From Pleurostoma richardsiae (Eukaryota > Ascomycota > Sordariomycetes > Calosphaeriales > Pleurostomataceae), in NCBI GenBank assembly GCA_030052745.1, contig JANBVO010000034.1, positions 1-64,000 of the forward strand: DNA of 64,000 bases. Direction: 5' to 3'. Both the position numbers and the translations under genes were made by a program. Shown piece after piece: positions 31,951 to 44,635 of the stretch. Every line of letters starts with the position of its first letter. Position 1 is the stretch's first letter. The notes below the pieces were generated by a model. The model worked only from the letters and a program-made list of their open reading frames with translations, did not search any database and was not told the origin of the DNA.

Positions 31951-34930
31951 GAATTTTTCTTTCTATTTCTTTGAACTTAGTTCTCGCCAGGAAGGCTCGG
32001 CCAGTATCCACTGGCCTTTCTCCTTGACTCTCTCTCCAACCGTTTCTGGTTAGAGCAGAGCGTCTTCACGCACGGGTAAGGAGCAACGTCATAATGCAAC
32101 TACGATCACAACGATCAAGCCCTACCCAGCATCAAACTGTCGCTGGAATAGACTTTCTTGAGGAGAGCTCGGTCTGTGAGGAACAATATCGTCGCGTATC
32201 CGTTCCGCTCACTCTACCAATTGCAATACGCCTAAGTAACACTTGCGAAAGTGCTCGTCCGTCGTTTCGCAGCCAGTGAGAAGACGGAGAAGAATTTTCT
32301 TCTGACGCACGGAGATATACCTTCAGGATAGGCCGTGGTTAAGTGTCTTAAGTGCTAGAAAGCCGAACATCGACGCCGTTGGTTGATCACGCTGCCGCTC
32401 GAAGACGCGTCTAATGCAGATGTGTAGATCAAATCGCTAAGCCTTAGCACAATGATACAGGTCTTCCTTGTAGTGAGCCATGTCTATGCCCAAGCCCTGT
32501 GCTCTGGAAGATGGGAAATATATTGATCAGCAGGGTCTACGTACTCGGGATCAGTCCATGCCCGTATCTCCTTTTCCACTGCTACGACCGGCCCCATATC
32601 GGATTTTACACAACTCAAGCTAACTACAAGTTCGAATTCTCTTGCGTATAAGCCGGGCCGAAGCTTGTGTCGGAACAGAGCTACAGGACAGCCTGATATG
32701 CTGTAAAGACCTGATGCTTCAGTCACGGCTGAGGAACTAAGATTACCAAACCAGCGTCTTAATACGTGGGTGCATTCGTGGGGTTTTCAGAACGTTCTGC
32801 ATGGCCTGGATCAACTTGTGTGCACGCCCGAGATATCAGGTCCACGGTCCATGGGCCGATTTTGCGCACTTCGTAATAGCCAGCATTCGATGGTCTTACA
32901 TAGCATCGCTGACACTTTGGGGGTTGAGCTTAGGTCAACAACGCATCGAGAAACCTTTGCTTGAAGCGGTGAAACTAGTGTTTCCATATGACGTGGCATA
33001 TGAAACCCTATTTTTTTGCGTATCTTCACCTCGCTAGCACAAAGATTGGTATCCCGGTTGATGTGCTTTTAGGAGAGGGCAAGGATGCAGCGGAGGAGTT
33101 GGGAACCTTGAGCAGTTTTGGCGTTCAAGTGGAAAGGATTAGCTTTGAATTGTGAGCTAACAGCATAGCACAATACTCTTCATTATACACTTGCGTTTAG
33201 AAACGAAAACAATATTTCGGAATTGGTCATTGTACACAGATCAAGCTAGTAGCTGCGCTTAGCTAAACTGATGTTATATGGAGCTTCCCGTGGGTTCGTC
33301 GATGGTAAGAGGATGTCATTCGTTGTTGAAGGCTCGACCATTGCTCCTTCCCCGTTCTTTTGGTATGGTCGGCTTAGTCCAGTTATCTTGACAAGAGTTA
33401 TCTGCCAAGGACGTTTCTTCTCATGTTACAAGAGGGGAATATTCGGTGCAGAGTGGCTCAGTAGTTAGTGATGCCCTTGATATGATCGAACGGTGCTCCT
33501 TAACATTATACTGGACCGAGAAACGGATTCATTAGACTCGTACAGGATCAATTTACATCGTTGTCCTGTCCCGTACCATCGTGTGAGCATTGCGTTCCTA
33601 CCGACAGGCTCGGCCGTTTCTTTACAGATTCAAGGATGCGCTGTAAGTCGTGTTGGATCTGAGGCACCTTTGGCTGATGTAGGAAAGATTTCCCCAGGCA
33701 CCTCTTTAACATCGTCCTTTTCATCAATAATAGGTGTCTTTGAGCTAGCGCAGCGGTGGGTGGCGACTTCGATGTCTCAGCAGCACAACCTTTTCGGCCC
33801 CTCGGACCGACAGATTAACGATAGTACCGTTTCGGCGACGTCTCCTCTTGCTGAAGGCGGGTACGAACTTGAACTCTCGAATAGCCTTGACTTGTGACAT
33901 GGTCGACGAAATCTTCGTGATAGACAAAAAGGGGTATGGAGCTGGAGAACGATGCAGGAGGGGAGAATTGAAATGCAAGATAAGAAGCTACAAGATTAGG
34001 ACAACCGTAGAGGTAAACGCGCGGTCACGTGGTTGGAGCGATAGAATGCCCTTTGGCTATAGTGTGAGGTTGCCGAGCCATCGGCAGTGATTCTAGACAC
34101 ATAGGTAGCCAGATGTGCGGCAACGTGACCACGCATATCGCGCGCCGATGATCAGGGCTGTCGTAGACCTTGCTGGTGGCCCGTTGGATGGGGTGTAGAG
34201 GTAAGACAAGAGCGTCACCGTTGGGCCCTTCCTTAGAGCCAGTATAAGACCAACAAATGCTCTCATGTAGGTTGATTTAGAGAGGAATTGAAACCACCAA
34301 TGGATACAGAATGGCAAGTCCGGTCCAATTCTTGCGGCAGATAGCCTACCATCATCAAGTCGTGTGATTCCTGAGCCCTGTTTAAGTATTTTAAGATGCC
34401 TTGCATTTTCATAACGTTATTCTCTCTTTTGGGAGTTGACGGTTGCTTCCAGATCTGGTATTCCGTCGACCGCTTCAAACGCGTAGGGTGAAAGTGGGAA
34501 TGCAGCAACCGAAGAATTCCCAACCAAGATAAAGAACCAGATCAATTAGGCCTTCAACTTCACCTTCAAGTTCTGGACTAGAGAAACCTTGTGTCATCAG
34601 TTACCAGCATCATCGCCTCGTTGTGGTGCAGCACCGTGCTGGTACTGGCACCTGCTACCTGTAAAGATACTGTCGGATGATTCGAGGATCCGCGGCCTCG
34701 TCTATCCGGGCTTGAGTTGGTCTAGTGGATGAATCTTGTCCGTGCAGTAAAGTCTATAAGCTATAGGCTCCTTCATCTAAGCTGGAAGCTACTTCAAGCC
34801 CATCTCTTCGACTTATGCCTGGCAAGCAGCACTCCGAATTAGAAGACGTGAACGGTACGATTTGCAGTAGAAGCTAGGAGAATATTAATAAAACGAATAT
34901 TTCAGAATGACGTAGAAATGAAGTGAATTC
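31951..34930. other. 3-kb stretch without a supported gene
   Basis: Normal base composition, no RIP signature. The most gene-like piece is an 80-codon minus-strand frame (32726-32484) with a non-repetitive sequence (GCPVALFRHKLRPGLY, WTDPEYVDPADQYIS), but the upstream sequence has stops in frame and I do not recognise it. Other frames look like noise. Confidence 0.5.
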
Positions 34931-36042
34931 TCAAGCGACCTCTCCCTTCTTAAACTTCAGTAGAATTTCGTGTACCCCAGCAAATTCGAGCTCCACCATC
35001 GTTTCTTCCCAGAGCGCGTTGATTATAGGTTGGCCTTCCGGAAGATAGACAAGTTCGGTAAACCTGCGATATGACCCATCTAATCAGCAATTTGCGCACG
35101 TGGCACCTCGTGGCCAGTGACTTACGGGTGGATCTCCCAGTCCATGCAGAAGCACCCATGAGACTCTTTCCCTTTCACCACTGCTGCGTCAACATACATC
35201 CAGGCTCCGTCCTCAGGCCTGCGGCCAGCTACGGCCTTCATGAAGTTCAACACAACAGCACCGAAGCCCTTAACGTCTCTGTGTAAGCCGGAGCCCTTGC
35301 ACATTCCTGGCTCGACCATGTTGACGATGACGTCGTCGACGTTCAGATAGTCGAGCATCTTGACGAAGAACAAGTGTCCCAGCATCTTGGACGACCAATA
35401 GCGCTCAGTGGGATCCCAAGGCTGGACTTTTGGATCGTCAAACGATGCCAGCAATGGTCTTCTGTCCCGGTTCGGCAGTTTCGCCCACAGAGCCGTGCCG
35501 GAACTGACAATCGTAAGCCTCCCAGGTTTGCCTGTGGGTGCCTTAGACTTGGATATGGGAAGCATGAGGATCGCCAACAGGAACGTCGAAAGATAATTCA
35601 CTTGCATGACCTGCTCGTGGCCAGTAGAACAGGTGCTGAAATTCAGGTGCAGAGTGCCCGCATTTAGGATCGTGATGTCAAGTCGTGTGAGCTCCGTCTG
35701 AGCTCGCCGGCAAAAGGCCTCGATGGACGGATACGAGGTCATCTCAAGAACCCAGACATCGACCTTGGCAGAGGGGTAGTCCGCACGCAGCTTGTTAGCT
35801 GCAGACTCACCCTTCTTTAAGGACCGTACCGCAAGAATGAGGCGCGAGAGGTTTAGGGATAGAAAGTGCCGCGAACAGTAAAATCCTAGTCCAGCGCTGC
35901 TGCCGGTGATAATCGCCACCTGTCCCGACAGGTCGGTGCCGGCCGGCGGTGGGCAGGGTGTGGTACAGAACTGTGACTTGATGAAGGAGCGCCAGAGGGA
36001 TGTATGCGCCGCGTGGCCCAACTGCATCGACTTGGAAGCCAT
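34931..36042 (-). CDS. Short-chain dehydrogenase (retinol-DH/TIC32-like)
   Basis: An SDR of 349 aa. Exons are 36042-35126 and 35063-34931; the 62-bp intron has GTAAGT and atcgcag. The cofactor motif is IITGSSAGLGFYCSRHFL (about 46-63), followed by ILAVRSLKKGE, which suggests NADP(H), then ITILNAGTLHL (NAG), a serine in TIVSSGTALW, and the catalytic YWSSK. The length, over 330 aa with a C-terminal extension ending KFKKGEVA, fits the fungal group related to retinol dehydrogenases and to SDRs of metabolite clusters. It is divergent from the regulator-like gene at 36575 with 532 bp between starts. Substrate unknown. Confidence 0.88.
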
Positions 36043-36574
36043 CGAGACAAATTTCTAACGACGAATGTTCACAGCTTCGCAGAATGACTCGAGAAAGACA
36101 ACATGCGCGTCAACTTATTCATTGTCACGGCAGCAGCACGCTCTTATATGCACCCGCCAGCCACCACAAGCGAGAGGATCGGAAGTCCTGCTATCTCTAG
36201 AGCCAGGACGGTTTACCTAGAAAGGAATACATTTCGTTTCTTGGCACGACAAAGCCGCAGGACCCCTGCTACCCTATAGCGACAGGTGGGTCTGTGAGTT
36301 CAAGTTGTGGCGACGGGTTCAGGAGACGGTTCGGTCAGTGTGAGGCGCTATTCCGAAAGTAGGCACTAGAAGAAGTCTTGGCACTCTGCTTTGGAAAACA
36401 ACTAACCAGAATAGTCGTTGAGTGAATGGGTCCGTCCGCGGAATGTCCCGGGCGATGAAGACGACTTCTCCATGAGCCCTTCAACTTTCCTACGAACAAC
36501 TTCTCGGGCCGACAGCAGCACAGCCTAATCAAACGAATCCTTTTTTTTCTCGACTATCCCTTGATACAGTCACC

Positions 36575-38154
36575 ATGCACCAACCGGATGGACACCTCCA
36601 AGAAGTCAAATGTATCAGGAAAGCAGACGAAGGCTTGGCACCTCCTTCCCTCGTCACCCCTTTTATCGTGGCCATCGACCAGCACAGCATCACGCCTGAC
36701 GCTAGCTCCCGGAGTCTAATCAGACACCATGTCATGAAGGGAAAGAAGCGTACGCGTAAGCGACTTCACTCCCGGCAGCGCACACTCGGATCCTGGATCA
36801 ACCGTGAGCATGACCCGCACCTGTTACAGATGCAGGGTCCCTCAGCCGACCATCTAGGCCCCCAGATAGATGGCTCGGCCTTCTCTTGTATGACCTTTGC
36901 GATAGAGATGGAGCCATACATGCGAGAAATCATTCATAACTGTGGGCTCCTCCAACTCGTAGGTATCCCGCCGAGGCTAACATTTAACCCAGTCATTACC
37001 GTCATGAAGAATGCGATGTACCCAATTGAGCGTTGTGTGGACAGGGAGGAGGAGTACCAGCGCTGGTTCAGTGATTTGAGCCAGGACCCGGCATATGTTC
37101 ACACCGTCTTGTACAGTGCTCAGGCGTACTTCGACTCGTTCAGGAGCCAATCACTCGGGCTTAGGGCCACCATTCACATGAACAAGGCAATCGTGTTCCT
37201 GAGAAAGACGCTGGGTCAACCCAATTTAGTTATCACAGACTCACTCATCTTCGTTGTTCTGGCGCTGGCCCTGATCTCGGAAGCTCTCGGTGAAGTTGAT
37301 GCGGCCCAAAAACACCTCCACGGTCTGTGCCAGCTCATCAAGCTTCGCGGCGGTATAGCGGCAATTGCGCAAAAGCATTCACTCCAAGTTAAATGCTGCA
37401 GGTGCGAGCCTAGCTGTGAAAATACGCACCACTCCAGCTGACTCTATCATCTCGAGACAGATTGGACCTTGCGTTCGCTCTTAAGACCGGCTCTAGGCCA
37501 CTGTTCTTTGCCGGGGATAGTCTTTCGTGGAAATTATACCTGACCGATCCGGGCAAGGCATCCGCGAAAACACCAGCACATACCATGTGTGATGTCCCTG
37601 ATATGCGATTAGTAAACACCTGGCGTGACCTACGGGAGTTCACGATGGCTGTCAACCTCGCTCATCAAGCACAACGCAAGATCTCGCCGGAGGTGTTCCA
37701 GGAAGCCCTTATCTCGATACAGTACCGGCTCCACCACCTTTCCTATGATAAGCATGACAGGCACGATATGCTACGGATTGCTATGTTAGCTTATACAACT
37801 ACTATATTCCTCGAAGTCCACGGTGCTCCGGCGAGGTACCGAAACCTAGCGGCCCAGCTAACCACAGTTTTACGGTCTCCGGAGCAGCAGCCCGGAGACA
37901 GGTGGCTCAAGCTGAGTCTCTGGTACGTCTTTGTTGGTGGATTGTCCGTGCTGGATTCTCCGGAGAATTATCCGTGGCTGGAGGAACAGCTGTGCAGGAA
38001 GACACAAGCCCTAGGTTTGACAGACTGGATGGAGACTAGACAGGTTCTGAAGAGCTTCATATGGGTGGATGTGGTCAATGACAGAGTCGGGAAGAGATTC
38101 TTCGACCGCGCGATGAAGTCTCAGGCTGCTTCCTCGACTTGGACGGAGGATTAG
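36575..38154 (+). CDS. Fungal transcription-factor-like protein without zinc cluster
   Basis: A 506-aa protein in exons 36575-37401 and 37461-38154. It begins with the pattern FIVAIDQHSITPDASSRSLI then RHHVMKGKKRTRKRLHSRQR, a start typical of many fungal proteins with a Fungal_trans_2/DUF3468-type helical region but no Zn2Cys6 domain. The rest is helical (YVHTVLYSAQAYFDSFRS, KAIVFLRKTLG, GLCQLIKLRGGI), as in the regulatory half of fungal zinc-cluster factors. There is no cysteine cluster anywhere, so direct DNA binding is doubtful. The basic patch near residue 55 could serve as a nuclear signal. It is divergent from the SDR at 36042, which it might control. The start context (gtcaccATG) is good. 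Confidence 0.82.
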
Positions 38155-39853
38155 AATTGGATCACTCTATAGCTAGCTCTTCTGGCTATATCGGCCGTCT
38201 TATTGTAATAGCATTACAGAGGCAGTGGCTGGCGACTGGGACAAGGACATGATTGTCTCTCCCAGCACGCTGGTACTCTTCTGATATCCTATGCACAAAC
38301 AGCTGAGTTAACGCGAGAAGGTATCACGGAAGAATTATCTCAGTAGCAATGCTAGGATACAGGCTGATGCTAACAACTATTAATAGACAACCTTGCCCGT
38401 CATACTTTAAAGAACGTGCTGCCTTTATCTCGTGCTTATCACATACTTCCGATGCCATGAAGTTTGAATTGAGGCTGTAGTCAAAATCATTTGTTACGCC
38501 ATTGATCCCCGAAACAGCCATATTCTCGACAGACCTGTTCACCGTGACTGACACCCATTCTGCTCTCGGCAAAGAAGCGGGGTGTCATTTTGCTCACCTA
38601 GCTAGACCTGCATAATATCATACCTGCTACGCAAGGCCTTGCATTTGGCGAGACTTCTGGGTTAAAATGTTGAGGACAGATTGGAGGGATGATCAGTTCA
38701 AAACATGACATAATTACTTGTCTCTCCTCGGATCCTGGTACCTCGGCCTTACTATTTCGACCAGTCGTTTATGAGACACATTGCCACTACCTCTGGTATT
38801 GCCACTACGGTCATCGTGAAGCTAAGAAGAAGGTCGCAATGTCTGTCGCCAGCGGAAGTTGAGATGCGTCGACATCAGGCCCGTCCCAAGCCAATGCAGG
38901 GAAGGTGGAGGACAAGAGTGCACCTATCGGCCTATGTGCCAAAATAGAAGTAGGACGAACTTTGTGCTCATCCGGCGGCGTCGCTTGTATTGTTTGAACT
39001 TCCACTGGTGCCGGAGTCGAGAATGGGTCAGCGACGTGATTGTCCTCTCGCCTTGCGGGTGCCGAGAATTCATCATCCCCGCGGCCTCAACGTTACGCGT
39101 TGGGCGGGCGGAACTAGAAACGCAGCCACGAGGAAAGGTCTGCATGAACAGTTGACGGACTAAGGGATGAAGCTCCTGGTCAGTGAGCCTGAGTTCATGG
39201 AAGAATAAGTATATTGAAGTAGTTAACTACGACGAAAAGGTGTTAGGACTATAGCAAACTGTCCACTTGACCCTGAAGAGAAATCCTCTGGAGACCCGTC
39301 GTTATAGGTTTATTTGTACATCTCGGTGCAAAACTGATACTACACCATCCTAGGTAACAGCAAACGTCCACAAGGAACTACAGGTGACTCCAAGGAGAGA
39401 TCATGTGTTGTGGGCTCTATATGGGTTTGACGGCTGCAGTGCCTGTTTCCACGAAAAATCATTAATAGATCTCGCCGTACGGCTTTCTCGCTTATCAGCA
39501 GCGGTTTTCGCAACGCACATCATATCATTGCATCTTTCTTCTACATCGGCATACTAATTCTAGATGGCGACTCAACGCGTTCCCATAAAGCCAGAAGGGG
39601 AGCTCAAAGTTCTATCAAAAACGCTATGCTTCGAAGCAAGACAAAGACGTGTGCAGCCGTGCTGCACTTGCCGTTCTTCAGGAAATTGGAGACGGTGGAC
39701 CGAAGGCACTCTTATCCGTAACAAAACGACCTTTAGCGTTCAGAATTCTTGCGTCCAGCACCGTCCTCACCAATGGACATTGCCAATTCCACATGATCTC
39801 AACACAACCACGGATGCTATAGCCAAGCTCGCAAAATTGACAGTGGACCTGTC
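38155..39853. other. 1.7-kb stretch without a supported gene
   Basis: No convincing gene. An ATG frame at 39564-39857 (plus, 97 codons) contains several cysteines but no consistent motif, and overlaps the end of the next gene. Composition is normal. Confidence 0.5.
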
Positions 39854-41416
39854 TTAAACCTCGGAGATCGATGTTCTTAGGCCCGCTCGCTTCTCGTCGA
39901 TTTTCTCCAGGTCCGGCACGTCAGAGTGCTTGACGCCATCAAACAACTCGTCGATCTCCTCAAGGGTCTTGTGTTTTGTCTCCACCCAGAAGAAGAACAC
40001 CCAAACGAAGAAGAGAACGTTCCAGCTCGCGTTGACCATGTACGTCTTCCAGCCGATGGCGTCGAACATGTAAGGGAACACCATCGTTACGAAGACGCCG
40101 CAGGCCTTGGCCACCAGCGTGAACATGGCCATGCCGGTGGCTCGGATGTTGTATGAGAGGACCTCTGGTGGGTACATGTTTGTAAGCGGGGTGAGGCCAA
40201 AGGCATACGTGCCGAGATAGATGAATACGACCGCGACGGTGCCGTAGATTCCAGATGTGTTGGACGTATCTCCGTATATGGCGGTCATCATACCGACCAT
40301 GTAGAACATGAAGGTGCACGTCCCGAGAGAAACGAGGCAGAGGAACTTCCTGCCCAGCTTCTCCGCGAGCATGGAGCCCGCTACGGCAATGAAAAATTGC
40401 CAGGCGCTCAGGACAAGGTTGATCTCCATCTGGGTTTTCGAAGAGGTGATGCCAGCCTGGCTGAGCATAGTTCCATAATAGTAGGTGATAACGTTTGAGC
40501 CAGTCAACATGGTTAGGGGCGCTACCGAAAGGGCGAGGTATAAGCGCTTCCGATTCGGCGCATCACGAACGATCTCACGGAAGCCGAGGCTCTTGCCATC
40601 GCTCTTCTCATACTCAATTGTATCGATAATTTCCTGGTACTGCACCTGCACACCGGCGTCGTCGGGACTCGCGCCGTTGATCCGTGCGAGGACAGTCAGG
40701 GCTTCCTCCGTCCTGTCATTGAAGACAAGCCATCGGGGAGATTCCGGCAGGAATGGTATCATTATCAAGACACAGATAGGAGGGAAGCCCTGAAGGAGTG
40801 ACGGGATTCTCCACGCCCAGTTCGAGGGATCTAATCGTTGAGACTATTTAATCGGACGAGTTTGTTAGGCATTCATTGTCTCGAACAAAGCGGCTCTAGA
40901 AAAGGAATGAGGAGCACGTACACCGTAGCAAATACCCGTGGCCAGGAAGGATCCCAGCGCCCAGCAGGTGAAGTACAAACCCAGTGCCAGGGACCTAACC
41001 TTCGGAGCAGTGGTCTCAGAGACATAGGAGCCGGCGGCAGTTTGCGCGAGACCCATGCCCAGACCAATGATCATGCGACCCGCAATGAACATGCCAATAT
41101 TCTGAGCGGCTCCGCTGATAACAGCCCCAATAATGTTCAGGATAGCGCTCACTGCGATGCCTTCTCGTCTGCCTCGCCAGTCGACAAGGTAGCCGGCAAT
41201 GGGGGCAATCAAGATGGCGCCAAGATAGACTGCGGTGGAGTTGACAGCGATAGTTGCCGTCCTGAGATTGAAGTATGCACTGTAGCTCTCCATGACGTTG
41301 ACAGAGCCCATGACAGAGCCGTCGTACGCGATTGTGACTGAGTCGACGATGCAGACCGAGACGACCATGGCCGTCGTGAGGCTCATCTTGAGCGATTGAG
41401 AGAGATCATCGAACAT
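39854..41416 (-). CDS. MFS sugar/glucoside transporter
   Basis: A sugar porter of at least 489 aa. Exons are 41416-40924 and 40830-39854; the spliced junction reads GICYDPSNWAWRIPSLLQG. Motifs: YDGSVMGSVNVMESY after helix 1, VDWRGRREG in loop 2-3, GRMIIGLGMGLAQTAAGSY in helices 4-5, PESPRWLVFNDRTEEAL, and WVETKHKTLEEID at the end. ATG 41416 is the first in-frame ATG. The frame stays open upstream to a possible acceptor near 41475, so a short 5' exon may be missing. The family includes fungal lactose/cellodextrin and hexose transporters. It is followed upstream on the same strand by an intracellular GH3 beta-glucosidase, which suggests import of a beta-glucoside. Confidence 0.87.
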
Positions 41417-42082
41417 GTTGGGCGAGTAATGGAAAGCGGGCCGCTGGGGCTGCTTAGGACGGCAAGGGCTTATTCCTGACAAGATGATTAAACAACGAGG
41501 GTTGATATGGCCGGCGACGACAAGCCAGGTTTATACCTGTGGTTGTGGCAGCGCAAGGAGAGTCTCCAACAATGCCCTCAACTCTCCAATCTAACCGCAG
41601 CTTGATGCGGTAGGCGACCCGGCTATCATACAGGGAGAGTGCTGAAAAGCGGGGGACGGGGAACGCCTATCATCGAGTCCCGGTTGTAATCTAGCGACTA
41701 TTCACCGTGATGGGCTTCTCCGCTCTCGCGAATGACCCTTCGGTTGCCTCACTAACGCCCTAGTCTGGGTGGAGAAGGCTTAATCATCGATGCTATAGTG
41801 GGCCAGATCGAAGGCCGTGGCGGCGGACTTGGAGATAACGCCGTCTTATTTGCTGGTCATTAGGAGTACAGCGCCAGCTTTATCACGATGAAGAGTTCAC
41901 GGGCGGCACAACTTCGGCCGCTATACAGCGTTGGGAGCGACAACAGTGGTGATAATCGCACTGGTGGCTCATCTACAGTTACTAGCATCATATGTACATT
42001 GACTGATTATCTCGATGAAGTCGTCTGTCCACTGGCGGCCGATCGCCAAGCCGCAGCAGCCCGCATATTCGTGCCCCTTTCC

Positions 42083-44635
42083 TCACTCCACGACGACCTC
42101 GACTTCCGCTATGATATCTCTCGAACTTGTGCCAAGGAAGCATTTATACGTGCCCTTATCAGCTCTCCACCCCCCGCCGGAGGCTGGACCACCATTGTCT
42201 TCCACGTCGAACCAGCTGACGGCAGACGCATCGAGAGATATGCTTACAACCTTAGACCTTCCCTTGCGGATAAAGACCTTGGAGAAGCCCACCAATGATC
42301 TTGGAGGTGCATCCCGACCTTTCTCCGCGATAACAGATGAAGGAGTGGCGTAGACCTGCACAACTTCTGCTCCATCGTAAGCCCCCGTATTAGTCACTGT
42401 AACGGAGATGATGGCCGTGGCCGAGTCATCGAGCTTGATGGCGCCCTTAACCTTGGCATCGGTGACCTGGAACGCCGTGTATGAGAGTCCAAACCCAAAG
42501 GGCCAGAGCGGCTGGATGTCCTTCGCATCAAACCACTTATAGCCGACCAAGATGCCCTCTCCGTACTCAGCGTAGTCTCTCTCCGCATCCCCAGGAAACC
42601 ACCTGTGGGAGCCATGATCTTCAAGCCTTTTAGGGAATGTGACAGGCATCTTTCCGCTGGGGCTGACATGACCGAGCAGCACATCTGCTAAGGCGTTGCC
42701 GTTCTCTTGTCCCTGATACCACGCATGAACAATGGCGGGAGGCGAGCCCGCCCACGGCATCGCAATGGCGCTGGCCGACTGCGTCACGACCACCGTATTG
42801 ACGTTTGTCCTACAGATGGCTTCAATGAGCTCGTTGGTACGGCGTGGCAGCGAGAGCGACGTCCGATCGACCCCCTCCTTTTCTGTGTCGTTATTGTGCC
42901 CAACGACTAACACGACGGTCTCCGCTTGCTTTGCAACGGCTACCGCCTCGTCGAAAAGCGCTTGATCGTCTATACGAAGCTCAACCCCGACACGGACACC
43001 CGATAGCGTGTGGAAGAGAGTGTTATCGTGCGCCGGGATGGGGGGTATCGTGACCAAGTTGTCGACTTTGAAAGCGTAGCTTCTGCCTGCCGTGAGATCG
43101 AGCGAAGCAAGCCGGTTGACGCTCCCACAATTCATGAATGTGCCGCCCGGCGTTTTCCACTCATAGTTATCTATGAGAAGCTGGTCGTCGATATACAGCC
43201 TTGCCTTGCCCGTGTTCGATAAGCTGAAGTCGTAAGTGCCGGTCGCGTGCGGCGTCAATACTCCCGTTGCCCGGTAGCAATGAGGCTTGCCCCGTAAGTT
43301 GTCAGGGGTGTCGCCATCACTCATCATGAACATGACTGAATTTTGCCAATACGACGTGCCGAGCACGGGGCCTTGGAACTCATGCCCGGCGTAGAAATCC
43401 ACTTGGATACCCTTCTTGGTGCCATCAGGGGTCTTCAACATGTCTCCTGGTAGTCGTGGCTGGAGATTCGTAAGGATGCCTTGCGCGAAGGATATATCAA
43501 GTGTAGGATTGAGCTCTTTCGCCGCCCTCGAGATCGAGTCGTATGGGTTAGTGATGTAGTAAGGGTTCACAGCGGCGCTCCCCGTCCCGCCCGTGGTGGG
43601 AGTTTTGGCATTCGGTCCAATTATGGCCAATTTATTGATCTTGTGCGGCACAAGAGGCAAAATCCCGCTGTTCTTCAGGAGGACTATGCCACCGGATGCT
43701 GCTTGTCGCGCGGTCTGGCGAAATTCAGGGAGATCCGAGTCCAATTCCTGACCTGCTCGCTTTTCTTCGGGGTCTAGGAGGCCCGCTCGGTCGAGAAGCC
43801 AAAGCAGTCTCCTCACAGAGCCGTCCAGGTGGTCTTTCTCCGAGACCTTCCCGGCCTTCACGGCCTCTATCAGAGCTTTACCGTATCTGATGGGTGGGCC
43901 CGGCATCTCGAGATCTGTGCCGGCTACGAGGCTTTGAACGGTGTCGTTGGTGCCACCCCAGTCACTCATGACGAGCCCGTCGAAGCACCATTCCTTCCTC
44001 AGGATGTCCTGGAGGAGGAACGTGCTGCAATCCGCATGATGCCCGTTTATCTTGGGATATGCCGCCATTGCTGTCCATGGTTGAGCGGCAAGCGCCATCT
44101 GGAAGGGTTTCAGGTATATCTCTCGCAGCGTCCGCTCGTCAATCTGCTGGTCCATGTTGAAGCGGCGTGTCTCCATGTCGTTGGCGACGTAGTGCTTCAT
44201 GCACGCACCTACGCCATGCTTCTGGACGCCCTTGATGTAGCTCGTAGCCATGATGCCAGAAAGATAGGGATCTTCGCCAAAGTTCTCAAAGTTGCGCCCG
44301 CCCAGTGGCGATCGGCTGATGTTCATCGTCGGCGCGAGCAGCACATTCGAGTTCTTGCTCCGCGTCTCCGCGCCCAGTATGTCACCGACGCGCTCGATCA
44401 AGGCCGGGTCGAAGGTGGCGGCTAGTGAGATACCGCAGGGAATGAAGGTCGTATGCGTGCCGTCAATCCACGTCGCACCGCGCACGCCAGCAGGCCCGTC
44501 CGTTGTCTTGAGGCTCCTGATGCCTAGCCGGTCGACGTTGTAGGTCTCCCACATGTTCTTGCCAGCTACAAGGAAACATTTCTCCTCCAGGGTCAGCGCC
44601 CTAAGGAGCGCCTCAATGCGATCTTCTTGCGCCAT
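42083..44635 (-). CDS. GH3 beta-glucosidase with PA14 domain
   Basis: An intronless, complete 850-aa glycoside hydrolase family 3 enzyme. GH3 N-domain about 10-300: TTDGPAGVRG, KHYVANDMET, and GLVMSDWGGTNDT, whose Asp is the catalytic nucleophile. The GH3 C-domain begins near GIVLLKNSGILPLV. A PA14 domain is inserted (about 390-550: IQVDFYAGHEFQG, GTYDFSLSNTGKARLYIDD). The C-domain resumes (VVLVVGHNNDTEKEG with a likely acid/base region) and ends with a fibronectin-III-like domain (VTVTNTGAYDGAEVVQVY). There is no signal peptide (MAQEDRIEALLRALTLEEK), so it should act in the cytosol on imported beta-glucosides, unlike secreted cellulose enzymes. It shares strand and neighbourhood with an MFS sugar transporter. 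Confidence 0.95.
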   Translation of the reverse strand: MAQEDRIEALLRALTLEEKCFLVAGKNMWETYNVDRLGIRSLKTTDGPAGVRGATWIDGTHTTFIPCGISLAATFDPALIERVGDILGAETRSKNSNVLLAPTMNISRSPLGGRNFENFGEDPYLSGIMATSYIKGVQKHGVGACMKHYVANDMETRRFNMDQQIDERTLREIYLKPFQMALAAQPWTAMAAYPKINGHHADCSTFLLQDILRKEWCFDGLVMSDWGGTNDTVQSLVAGTDLEMPGPPIRYGKALIEAVKAGKVSEKDHLDGSVRRLLWLLDRAGLLDPEEKRAGQELDSDLPEFRQTARQAASGGIVLLKNSGILPLVPHKINKLAIIGPNAKTPTTGGTGSAAVNPYYITNPYDSISRAAKELNPTLDISFAQGILTNLQPRLPGDMLKTPDGTKKGIQVDFYAGHEFQGPVLGTSYWQNSVMFMMSDGDTPDNLRGKPHCYRATGVLTPHATGTYDFSLSNTGKARLYIDDQLLIDNYEWKTPGGTFMNCGSVNRLASLDLTAGRSYAFKVDNLVTIPPIPAHDNTLFHTLSGVRVGVELRIDDQALFDEAVAVAKQAETVVLVVGHNNDTEKEGVDRTSLSLPRRTNELIEAICRTNVNTVVVTQSASAIAMPWAGSPPAIVHAWYQGQENGNALADVLLGHVSPSGKMPVTFPKRLEDHGSHRWFPGDAERDYAEYGEGILVGYKWFDAKDIQPLWPFGFGLSYTAFQVTDAKVKGAIKLDDSATAIISVTVTNTGAYDGAEVVQVYATPSSVIAEKGRDAPPRSLVGFSKVFIRKGRSKVVSISLDASAVSWFDVEDNGGPASGGGWRADKGTYKCFLGTSSRDIIAEVEVVVE

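Noticed and set aside
32484-32726. 80-codon minus-strand frame with non-repetitive, gene-like sequence
   Set aside because: No recognised family. The matching upstream frames contain stops and no convincing splice donor was found. It may be a remnant, but I could not support a gene.
39564-39857. Cysteine-containing 97-codon frame, considered as a small secreted protein
   Set aside because: No signal peptide, irregular cysteine spacing, and it overlaps the 3' end of the MFS gene.
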